A stretch of 6,196 nt of DNA, from the NCBI GenBank assembly GCA_947474415.1, contig CANJKD010000163.1, positions 1 to 6,196 on the forward strand, given 5' to 3'. Below, piece by piece: positions 1-5,407 of this stretch. The DNA is from Burkholderiales bacterium (GTDB lineage: Bacteria; Pseudomonadota; Gammaproteobacteria; Burkholderiales; Burkholderiaceae_C). Made by a program: the position numbers and the translations under genes. The notes below the pieces were generated by a model. It was given only the letters and a program-made list of their open reading frames with translations, did not search any database and had not been told where the DNA came from. The stretch's first letter is position 1; the number at the start of each line of letters is the position of its first letter.

Positions 1-136
1 GAACCGTCGCTGCGAAATTCAACGCCTGACCCAGTTGCGTACCGTTGCTGGCCTGGCCAAAACCAAGCGCCTGGGCGGTACCGCCCGCGAGGAGAAGTGC
101 CGAGCCGATGGCGATGACGGTCAATGCTGCTCGCAT
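1..136 (-). CDS. Exported protein with FimV-like amino terminus (partial, 5' end only)
   Basis: This is the start of a minus-strand gene whose remainder lies left of the window. From the ATG at 136-134 the first 45 residues read as a signal peptide: a short basic start (MRAA), a hydrophobic core rich in Ala, Leu, Ile and Gly (about residues 4-19), and a likely cleavage after the A-Q-A at residues 21-23. The mature start (LGFGQASNGTQLGQALNF) resembles the LG-G-x(n)-LGQPL-type opening of FimV/TspA-like proteins, which are periplasmic or inner-membrane peptidoglycan-binding proteins tied to type IV pili and polar organisation. No in-frame ATG or GTG lies just upstream, and no clear Shine-Dalgarno sequence precedes the start. 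Only the N-terminus is visible, so the LysM domain and the rest of the protein cannot be checked. The signal peptide is fairly secure; the FimV assignment is an inference from a short motif. Confidence 0.55.
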   Translation of the reverse strand, partial: MRAALTVIAIGSALLLAGGTAQALGFGQASNGTQLGQALNFAATV

Positions 137-342
137 GCGTGTCGGGCTGGGGCTGTTGCGTTGGTGGCGTTGTGGGAGGGTGCAAGAAGTCGGCCGGACT
201 CTAGCATGGCGGAACATCTGCACACACTTTGCGGCGGCAGGCTGCGTGCGCAACGCGTGACACAATTCCTCGCCAGGCGCATTCCGGTCCGAAGCCGTGC
301 AACAGCGCTGGGCCCAACCCTCCATCAGCAGACACCAACGCC
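137..342. promoter_or_regulatory. Divergent intergenic region between FimV-like gene and crotonase gene
   Basis: These 206 bases separate two genes transcribed away from each other, so both promoters should lie here. I see no convincing pair of -35 and -10 boxes. Two short elements recur in the other divergent control region of this window. TGCGTGCG at 243-250, followed by ACGC at 253-256, forms the imperfect palindrome GCGT-GCGCA-ACGC. GACACAAT at 259-266 contains a CACAAT that could act as a weak -10 box for the rightward gene. The reading frame of the crotonase stays open upstream to 229, but that stretch (MRRQAACATRD...) does not look like family sequence and is treated as non-coding. No Shine-Dalgarno sequence stands out before the ATG at 343. 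Confidence 0.4.
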
Positions 343-1122
343 ATGCCCTCAGAAATGCTGACCGAACGCCACGGTGCCGTGCTGGTGCTGACCCTGAGCG
401 AACCGGCGAGCCGGAATTCCCTGTCGCAACAAGCCATTGCCGCCGGCATCGAAGCATTGAATGTTGCCGAGTCTGACCCGCTGATTCGCGTCATCGTGCT
501 GCGCGGCGATGGCGCCCACTTTTGTGCCGGCGGCAATCTGCAGGGCCTGATGGAACGCCGCCGTGCCGGGCCACTGGCGCAAGTGCAGATGATCGAACAC
601 CTGCATCAACTCATCGAAGCGCTGCATGTATTTCCGAAGCCGGTTGTCGCCGCCGTTGAAGGCGCTGCGGCAGGCGCCGGCTTTTCGCTGGCGCTGGCTT
701 GCGACATGATCGTGGCCGCCGACGATGCACGATTCATCCTGTCGCACGCCCGCCTCGGCCTGTCACCGGACGCCGGCGCGACCTGGGCATTGACACAATC
801 ATTGCCGCGCGCCCTGGTGCAGCAGTGGGTGTGGCTGGCCGAGCCGGTGTCGGCCCAGCAATTGCATCAATGCGGCCTGGTGGCCACGGTCAGCGACAGC
901 GGCCAGGCGTTCGCCGAAGCGCTGCGCCTGGCGCACCGCCTGGCCGACATGGCGCCGAATGCCCTGGCCAGTGGCAAAGAGCTCGTGCGCCAGGCCAGCG
1001 GCCGCGCGCTCGCACAGCAACTGGCTGCCGAACGCGACCACTTTGTCGAGAACCTGTTCCATGAGAACGGCGCCGAAGGCCTGCAGGCCTTCGTCGACAA
1101 GCGTGCAGCTAACTTCCGCTGA
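343..1122 (+). CDS. Crotonase-superfamily protein, oxepin-CoA hydrolase alternative type / PaaG-like
   Basis: This 259-residue protein has the usual length of a single-domain crotonase, acting on acyl-CoA thioesters in the cytoplasm. The start is the ATG at 343 (MPSEMLTERHGAVLVL); the next in-frame ATG is at 355. The two oxyanion-hole stretches that hold the thioester carbonyl are present: FCAGGNL at residues 60-66, and EGAAAGAGFSLALACDM at 106-122. The two glutamates of classical enoyl-CoA hydratase are not: aligned on rat ECH, the Glu144 position is Ser115 and the Glu164 position is His135. Instead Asp143 sits in SPDAGATW, matching the catalytic Asp of PaaG (PDSGGTW-type motif), the epoxyphenylacetyl-CoA isomerase. 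The overall sequence style, including the LAAERDHFVENLFHENGAEGLQAFVDKR ending, fits the family that databases call 'oxepin-CoA hydrolase, alternative type' or plain enoyl-CoA hydratase. No other phenylacetate-pathway gene is nearby, so the substrate is uncertain. It converges with the aldolase/adducin gene, 39 bases away. Confidence 0.88.
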   Translation: MPSEMLTERHGAVLVLTLSEPASRNSLSQQAIAAGIEALNVAESDPLIRVIVLRGDGAHFCAGGNLQGLMERRRAGPLAQVQMIEHLHQLIEALHVFPKPVVAAVEGAAAGAGFSLALACDMIVAADDARFILSHARLGLSPDAGATWALTQSLPRALVQQWVWLAEPVSAQQLHQCGLVATVSDSGQAFAEALRLAHRLADMAPNALASGKELVRQASGRALAQQLAAERDHFVENLFHENGAEGLQAFVDKRAANFR

Positions 1123-1137
1123 AGCGCGGCCGAGACC

Positions 1138-1150
1138 CAGCGCGGCGCTG
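1138..1150. terminator. Short palindrome between convergent genes, possible weak terminator
   Basis: The 39-base gap between the crotonase stop and the aldolase stop holds a perfect 13-base palindrome, CAGCGC-G-GCGCTG. As RNA it could fold to a five-pair stem with a three-base loop. No T-tract follows on either strand, so at best it is a weak or factor-dependent transcription end point serving both genes. It may also be chance in GC-rich DNA. Confidence 0.25.
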
Positions 1151-1161
1151 CACCCAGACGT

Positions 1162-1941
1162 TCAGGTGCGGTAGCTCGGGTCGACGCGGTCGAGCTTGCG
1201 CAGCAACGCCGGCCACGCCAGACCGCCGCCGCCAGCGCCACGTGTTGCGACGCGCGCCTGCTCGGACGCGGTGCTGATGATGCGCGGGTCAATCGGGATC
1301 AGCTCGCTGCCGCCTGCCATCGCCCGGACCTGGATCGTGCAGGTCGATTCGAACAGGTACATCGCAACAAAGGCGTCCGCCACCGTCGCGCCCAGCGTCA
1401 GCAAGCCATGGTTGCGCAACATCAGGTAGTTGTTGCTCGGGCCCAGGTCGGCGACCAGGCGCGGCTTCTCGTCGTCGCGCAGCGCCACGCCCTCGTAGCT
1501 GTGGTAGCTCAGATTCGACAGCACGAAAATTGATTGCTGTGACAACGGCAGCACACCGCCCTTTTGTGCCGACACGGCGATGCCGTTCAGCGAGTGCACG
1601 TGCAGCACGCATTGAGCGTCGTGGCGGGCCGAGTGGATCGCACTGTGGATCGTGAAGCCGGCGGGGTTGACCGGGAACTCGGAACTGCCGAGCTTGTTGC
1701 CATGGCTGTCGATCTTGACCAGGCTCGACGCGGTGATCTCGTCGAACATCAAACCGTAGGGGTTGATCAGGAACGAATCATGGCTACCGGGCAGGCGTGC
1801 GCTGATGTGGGTGAACACCAGGTCGTCCCACTTGAAGGCCGCCACGAGACGGTAGGCCGCGGCCAGATCGACGCGCAACTGCCACTCTTCGGGGCTGACT
1901 TCATGCTCGAGGCTGGGTATTTTGAGGGCGGTGGAATTCAT
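1162..1941 (-). CDS. Class II aldolase/adducin-domain protein
   Basis: This 259-residue cytoplasmic protein is one class II aldolase/adducin head domain spanning roughly residues 18-240. The metal-binding histidines of the fold are visible: His114 and His116 in VLHVHS, and His178 in LRNHGLLT. The fuculose-aldolase catalytic Glu (Glu73 in FucA), counted back from the HxH motif, falls on Gly95 in NPAGFTIHSAIH. This is the pattern of the adducin-like branch, not that of true fuculose- or rhamnulose-phosphate aldolases or ribulose-phosphate epimerase. A Zn-dependent lyase or decarboxylase role is possible, but no substrate can be named. The start is well supported: AAGGAGA on the minus strand (1949-1955) lies seven bases before the ATG at 1941-1939. 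It is divergent from the Crp/Fnr-type regulator, so it may be that regulator's target. The C-terminus (RGAGGGGLAWPALLRKLDRVDP) is typical of this group. Confidence 0.9.
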   Translation of the reverse strand: MNSTALKIPSLEHEVSPEEWQLRVDLAAAYRLVAAFKWDDLVFTHISARLPGSHDSFLINPYGLMFDEITASSLVKIDSHGNKLGSSEFPVNPAGFTIHSAIHSARHDAQCVLHVHSLNGIAVSAQKGGVLPLSQQSIFVLSNLSYHSYEGVALRDDEKPRLVADLGPSNNYLMLRNHGLLTLGATVADAFVAMYLFESTCTIQVRAMAGGSELIPIDPRIISTASEQARVATRGAGGGGLAWPALLRKLDRVDPSYRT

Positions 1942-2073
1942 GACGCGGTCTCCTTGCGAATAGCGGTCTCAAACCAGTGTCTCAAAGTGGCGTTTCAACG
2001 GCCGGATGCCGCCGTTCGGTGCGTGCGTCACGCAGACAATCACTCGGACACAATAGGTCGGTGAGGCAGCCCG
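1942..2073. promoter_or_regulatory. Divergent control region of aldolase/adducin and Crp/Fnr genes
   Basis: These 132 bases must hold the promoters of two outward-facing genes, one of them a DNA-binding regulator. Visible elements are the aldolase ribosome-binding site (AAGGAGA, minus, 1949-1955); a direct repeat GTCTCAAA at 1966-1973 and 1979-1986, 13 bases apart; and a perfect 15-base palindrome at 2020-2034. GACACAAT at 2047-2054 has a CACAAT that could be a weak -10 box for the regulator, and GTGAGG at 2061-2066 lies seven bases before the ATG at 2074. Neither a classic FNR box (TTGAT-N4-ATCAA) nor a CRP box (TGTGA-N6-TCACA) is present. Autoregulation and control of the aldolase gene from here are inferred from the arrangement. 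Confidence 0.5.
2020..2034. promoter_or_regulatory. 15-base perfect palindrome, candidate operator
   Basis: TGCGTG-CGT-CACGCA has six-base arms around a three-base centre. Nested in it is a second symmetric word, TGCGT-C-ACGCA (2024-2034). It sits 40 bases before the regulator's ATG and 78 bases before the aldolase start, a normal place for an operator that controls both. Binding by the adjacent Crp/Fnr-type protein is a guess; the arm spacing is tighter than in CRP or FNR boxes. Confidence 0.4.
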
Positions 2074-2802
2074 ATGCTGTCACATCAGCGACTCACCATG
2101 AACCCCCCGATTCTTACAATTGCCGAACAGTCCAACATCGACACCGGCTCTTGGTTTTCCAAACTCTCCCAAACCCTGCGCAACGCCATCGTTTCGCGGG
2201 CCGGCGTGCGCCGGCTGCCAGACGGCACGATGTTGACGGCACGCGGCGCGCAGGCCGACGAATGGTGCGGCGTGGCCAAGGGAGCCGTGCGGGTCAGCTC
2301 GGTCTCGCTGTCGGGCAAGCAGATCACGCTCACCTACGTGGAGCCCGGCACCTGGTTCGGCGACATCTCGCTGTTCGACGGCTTGCCGCGCACTCACGAC
2401 GCGAACGTGCATGGCGAGACGACCTTGCTCGTGGTTCGCAAGGCCGATTTCAAGAAACTGCTGGCCCAGCACACCGAGTTGTGCGAAGCGCTGCTGCGGC
2501 TGAACTGCAGGCGCTTGCGGCTGATGTTCGATGCGGTCGAAGACCTCAACACCCGGCCGCTGGCATCGCGTCTGGCCAAGCAAATCCTGCTGCTGGCGCG
2601 CAGTTACGGTATTCCGCAAGGCGAGGAAATCCGCATCGGCTTGCAGCTGGCGCAGGAAGACCTGGCGCAACTGCTCGGTGCTTCGCGGCAACGTGTCAAC
2701 CAAGAGTTGAAGGGCTTCGAGCGCGACGGCGCGGTGCGCATCGAACCCACGCGGCTGGTGGTGTTGTCGAAAGAGAAGTTGCTGGCCATTGCCAGCAAGT
2801 GA
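2074..2802 (+). CDS. Crp/Fnr-family transcriptional regulator
   Basis: This 242-residue protein has the standard two-domain layout. A cyclic-nucleotide-binding-type beta barrel spans about residues 40-125, with FGDISLFDG at 95-103 and an Arg-Thr pair at 106-107 where CRP has the phosphate-binding Arg82-Ser83. A long dimerisation helix runs about 126-158. A winged helix-turn-helix follows at about 190-230, with LAQEDLAQLLGASRQRVNQE at 192-211 matching the CRP recognition-helix region. The N-terminal cysteine cluster of FNR is absent (only Cys65, Cys137 and Cys145), so an oxygen-sensing Fe-S cluster is unlikely; whether it binds a nucleotide or another ligand is unknown. The ATG at 2074 is chosen because GTGAGG lies seven bases upstream. 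The ATG at 2098 (MNPPILTIAE) would give 234 residues but has no visible Shine-Dalgarno sequence. The gene heads a same-strand run with the kinase and dehydrogenase genes and is divergent from the aldolase gene. Confidence 0.92.
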   Translation: MLSHQRLTMNPPILTIAEQSNIDTGSWFSKLSQTLRNAIVSRAGVRRLPDGTMLTARGAQADEWCGVAKGAVRVSSVSLSGKQITLTYVEPGTWFGDISLFDGLPRTHDANVHGETTLLVVRKADFKKLLAQHTELCEALLRLNCRRLRLMFDAVEDLNTRPLASRLAKQILLLARSYGIPQGEEIRIGLQLAQEDLAQLLGASRQRVNQELKGFERDGAVRIEPTRLVVLSKEKLLAIASK

Positions 2803-2809
2803 GCGGTTT

Positions 2810-2820
2810 GGCGTCACGCC
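2810..2820. promoter_or_regulatory. 11-base palindrome before the kinase gene
   Basis: GGCGT-C-ACGCC lies eight bases after the regulator's stop, in the 75-base gap before the kinase gene. Its nine-base core GCGTCACGC is identical to the core of the palindrome at 2024-2034 in front of the regulator. It may be a second site for the same protein, or a small hairpin (no T-tract follows). It is short, so chance is a real alternative. Confidence 0.25.
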
Positions 2821-2877
2821 GCTTGTCGCTCACCGATTCGCCGAACACCATGACCTTCACGCAGGCGCACTGAACCC

Positions 2878-3972
2878 ATGGAAGCCAATACCGGTACCAA
2901 GCCCGTCGCGGAACAGCATGCCTTCGACATCGGCGTGTTGCAGGCCCACCTCGAAGCGAAGCTCGAAGGCTTTCGCGGGCCGCTCACGATCGAGCAGTTC
3001 AAGGGCGGGCAGTCGAATCCGACCTACAAGTTGATCACGCCGGCGTGCGCCTATGTGATGCGATCCAAACCCGGCCCAGCGGCCAAACTGCTCGCCTCTG
3101 CGCATGCCATCGACCGTGAATTCACTGTCATGCGCGCACTGCGCGGCAGCGATGTGCCGGTGCCGCAGATGCTGTTGCTTTGCGAAGATGAAACCGTGAT
3201 CGGCCGCGCGTTCTACGTGATGGAGTTCATGCCCGGCCGGGTGCTGTGGGAACAGTCGCTGCCGGGCATCGACTTGCCGCAGCGGGCGGCCTACTACGAC
3301 GAAATGAACCGCGTCATCTCGGCGCTGCACAACGTCGACGTGAACACGGTCGGGTTGGCCGGCTACGGCAAGCCGGGCAACTATTTCGAACGCCAGATCG
3401 GCCGCTGGACAAAGCAGTACCTGGCCTCGGTAACAGAGCCGATCGACGCGATGGACCGTTTGATCGAGTGGCTGCCGGCGCACATCCCGGCCAGTGCCCG
3501 CGATGAAACCCAGGCCACTGTCGTGCACGGCGACTACCGGCTCGACAACCTCGTGTTCCACCCCGACGAACCACGCGTGATCGCGGTGCTCGACTGGGAA
3601 CTCTCCACCATCGGCCACCCGTTGGCCGACCTCAGCTACCACTGCATGTCTTGGCACATCCAGCCCGGCCAGTTCCGCGGCATCGGTGGGCTCGATCTGG
3701 CAGCGCTCGGCATCCCCGACGAGAAGACCTATGTGCGACGTTATTGCGAGCGCACCGGCAGGGTCGGACCGGGCAACGACGCTGACGCCGTGATGGCCGA
3801 CTGGAACTTCTACCTCGCCTACAACATGTTCCGCCTTGCCGGCATCCTGCAAGGCATTGCGAAACGCGTTGAGGCCGGCACGGCTTCCAGCGCGCAGGCC
3901 CGCCAGGCCGGCGCGGGCGCCAGGCCATTGGCCGAGATGGGCTGGGCGCTCGCGCAGCAAACCCTGGCCTGA
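2878..3972 (+). CDS. APH-fold phosphotransferase, ACAD10/11 kinase-domain / LvaA type
   Basis: This 364-residue cytoplasmic protein is a complete aminoglycoside/choline-kinase-fold phosphotransferase of the group fused to acyl-CoA dehydrogenase in animal ACAD10 and ACAD11. The motifs run in order: a glycine-rich FKGGQSNPTY (41-50); the nucleotide-binding YVMRSKPG with Lys64 (59-66); Glu81 in HAIDREF; the catalytic loop HGDYRLDN (217-224) with Asp219 as base and Asn224; and the metal-binding VLDWE with Asp239 and Glu241, followed by STIGHPLADL. The C-terminal helix FYLAYNMFRLAGILQGIAKR is characteristic of this subfamily. Known members phosphorylate the hydroxyl of 4-hydroxyacyl-CoAs; antibiotic modification is unlikely given this signature and the context. 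The ATG at 2878 has no strong Shine-Dalgarno sequence. It follows the regulator by 75 bases and precedes the dehydrogenase by 69, all on one strand, so co-transcription is likely. The actual acyl chain is not known. Confidence 0.92.
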   Translation: MEANTGTKPVAEQHAFDIGVLQAHLEAKLEGFRGPLTIEQFKGGQSNPTYKLITPACAYVMRSKPGPAAKLLASAHAIDREFTVMRALRGSDVPVPQMLLLCEDETVIGRAFYVMEFMPGRVLWEQSLPGIDLPQRAAYYDEMNRVISALHNVDVNTVGLAGYGKPGNYFERQIGRWTKQYLASVTEPIDAMDRLIEWLPAHIPASARDETQATVVHGDYRLDNLVFHPDEPRVIAVLDWELSTIGHPLADLSYHCMSWHIQPGQFRGIGGLDLAALGIPDEKTYVRRYCERTGRVGPGNDADAVMADWNFYLAYNMFRLAGILQGIAKRVEAGTASSAQARQAGAGARPLAEMGWALAQQTLA

Positions 3973-3983
3973 TTGGCCCACCG

Positions 3984-4001
3984 GGCCGGTTTGGCCGGTT
4001 T
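3984..4001. repeat. Tandem 9-base repeat GGCCGGTTT, two full copies
   Basis: GGCCGGTTT occurs at 3984-3992 and again at 3993-4001, followed by a partial copy GGCCG at 4002-4006. It lies in the 69-base spacer between the kinase and dehydrogenase genes. The dehydrogenase frame is open through it and would read as Ala-Gly-Leu repeats. Replication slippage is the plainest explanation. Confidence 0.6.
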
Positions 4002-4041
4002 GGCCGCTATCGAACTCAAGAGACTCACGAAGGAGACCACG

Positions 4042-5283
4042 ATGGATTTCGCCTACTCACCGCGCACCCTCGAACTGCAAGCCCGGCTGCTGAAGTTCAT
4101 GGACGATCACATCTACCCTGCCGAAGCAAAGTACGACGCCGAGATTGCCGCCAACACCGCAGCCGGCAAACGCTGGACGCCGCTGAACACGATCGAGGAA
4201 CTCAAGCCCAAGGCGCGCGCGATTGGCCTGTGGAACCTGTTCCTTCCGCCCACCGCCGGCGGCGAAGGCTCGACCCACAACGGCCGCGACTTCGGCCTGT
4301 CGAACAGCGACTACGCACCGCTGGCCGAGATCATGGGCCAGGTGCCCTGGTCGTCGGAAGTCTTCAATTGCTCGGCGCCCGACACTGGCAACATGGAGAC
4401 CATCGAACGCTACGGCAAGCCCGAGCACAAGCAGCAATGGCTTGAGCCGCTGCTGAACGGCAAGATCCGCAGCGCCTTCGCGATGACCGAGCCGGCCGTG
4501 GCGTCGAGCGACGCCACCAACATTGCCTCGCGGATCGAACGCAACGGCGACGACTACGTCATCAACGGCCGCAAGTGGTGGATCAGCGGTGCCGGTGACC
4601 CGCGCTGCCAGATCTACATCTTCATGGGCAAGACAGACCCCGAGGCGGCACGCCATTCGCAGCAGTCGATGATCCTGGTGCCCGCCGACACCAAGGGCAT
4701 CACTGTGATGCGCCCGCTGTCGGTGTTCGGCTACGACGATGCGCCGCACGGCCACATGGAGATCGACTTCGACAACGTGCGTGTGCCAGCCAGCAACATC
4801 CTGCTCGGCGAAGGCCGCGGCTTCGAGATCGCACAAGGCCGCCTCGGGCCCGGGCGCATCCACCACTGCATGCGACTGATCGGCCTGGCTGAACGATCGC
4901 TGGAGCTGATGTGCAAGCGTGCGTCGACACGCATCGCCTTCGGCCGGAGCGTCGCCGAACAGGGCGTGACCCGTGAGCGCATCGCCGAGGCGCGCTGCAA
5001 GATCGACATGGCACGCCTGCTGACGCTGAAGGCCGCCTGGATCATGGACGTGGCCGGCAACAAGACGGCCAAGGCCGAGATCGCAATGATCAAGGTCGTG
5101 GCGCCGAACATGGCCCTGCAGGTGATCGACTGGGCGATGCAGGCCCACGGCGGTGGTGGTGTCTGCGAAGACTTTCCGCTGGCCGGTTTCTACGCCGGTG
5201 CGCGCACCTTGCGCTTTGCCGACGGCCCGGACGAAGTACACCGCAACGCGATCGCCAAGCTGGAACTGGGCAAGTATGCCTAG
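4042..5283 (+). CDS. Acyl-CoA dehydrogenase family protein, ACAD10/11 / LvaC type
   Basis: This 413-residue FAD flavoprotein has the full acyl-CoA dehydrogenase fold: an N-terminal helical domain (about 1-140), a middle beta domain with the flavin/substrate segment [15 protein letters not shown] (146-160) and [10 protein letters not shown] (178-187), and a C-terminal helical domain with RIAFGR (297-302) and the flavin-binding QAHGGGGV (367-374). The catalytic base position, Glu376 in medium-chain dehydrogenase, is Asp394 in [18 protein letters not shown], a signature shared with ACAD10/11. Known relatives act after the kinase, converting a 4-phosphoacyl-CoA to an enoyl-type CoA, besides or in place of simple dehydrogenation. 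The ATG at 4042 is well supported by AAGGAG at 4030-4035, six bases upstream; the frame stays open back to a TTG at 3973, but that extension is a translated repeat. It probably shares a transcript with the kinase 69 bases upstream. Electrons would normally pass to ETF, whose genes are not here. Confidence 0.94.
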   Translation: MDFAYSPRTLELQARLLKFMDDHIYPAEAKYDAEIAANTAAGKRWTPLNTIEELKPKARAIGLWNLFLPPTAGGEGSTHNGRDFGLSNSDYAPLAEIMGQVPWSSEVFNCSAPDTGNMETIERYGKPEHKQQWLEPLLNGKIRSAFAMTEPAVASSDATNIASRIERNGDDYVINGRKWWISGAGDPRCQIYIFMGKTDPEAARHSQQSMILVPADTKGITVMRPLSVFGYDDAPHGHMEIDFDNVRVPASNILLGEGRGFEIAQGRLGPGRIHHCMRLIGLAERSLELMCKRASTRIAFGRSVAEQGVTRERIAEARCKIDMARLLTLKAAWIMDVAGNKTAKAEIAMIKVVAPNMALQVIDWAMQAHGGGGVCEDFPLAGFYAGARTLRFADGPDEVHRNAIAKLELGKYA

Positions 5284-5297
5284 AGCGCGAAGCGAAG

Positions 5298-5313
5298 GGC
5301 AGGAGGCCCTGCC
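5298..5313. terminator. Stem-loop just after the dehydrogenase gene
   Basis: GGCAGG-aggc-CCTGCC forms a six-pair stem with a four-base loop, 14 bases after the dehydrogenase stop. No run of T follows, so it is not a clean intrinsic terminator, but its placement fits a 3'-end structure for the rightward transcript. Confidence 0.35.
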
Positions 5314-5366
5314 GTGCCCACAGGCGGCACTTCGGGATCGACCAGCGCTTTGATCGGCGATGGGGC

Positions 5367-5405
5367 GCGCCCGGCGCCCGCGACCAAGTGAGGCGGGCCG
5401 GGCGC
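5367..5405. terminator. GC-rich bipartite stem-loop between convergent genes
   Basis: GCGCCCGGC (5367-5375) pairs perfectly with GCCGGGCGC (5397-5405). After a two-base bulge the stem continues with CCGC (5378-5381) against GCGG (5393-5396), closing an 11-base loop. It begins two bases past the stop of the leftward hypothetical gene and lies 83 bases past the dehydrogenase stop, so it could end transcription from both sides. No strong T-tract is present on either strand (only GCTTTCTGTT on the plus side), so termination is plausible but unproven. Confidence 0.45.
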
Positions 5406-5407
5406 TG

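Noticed and set aside
229..342. N-terminal extension of the crotonase frame
   Set aside because: The added 38 residues do not resemble crotonase N-termini, while the protein from the ATG at 343 begins where family members normally begin.
1977..2873. 298-codon open frame on the plus strand overlapping the regulator
   Set aside because: It is the +1-type shadow of the Crp/Fnr gene, extremely rich in Arg and Ala, with no recognisable domain.
2850..2873. Seven-codon mini-ORF ending four bases before the kinase ATG
   Set aside because: It could couple translation to the kinase, but it has no Shine-Dalgarno sequence and such short ORFs arise easily by chance.
2878..3972. Aminoglycoside resistance gene
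   Set aside because: The fold is shared, but the GGQSNPTY, STIGHPLADL and C-terminal FRLAGILQGIAKR signatures and the adjacent dehydrogenase place it in the ACAD10/11-LvaA group.
2857..3981. 374-codon open frame on the minus strand
   Set aside because: It is antisense to the kinase gene, whose motifs are unambiguous; the translation resembles no protein family.
3973..4041. TTG-started extension of the dehydrogenase
   Set aside because: The extension translates a tandem nucleotide repeat, and the ATG at 4042 has a strong Shine-Dalgarno sequence at the right distance.
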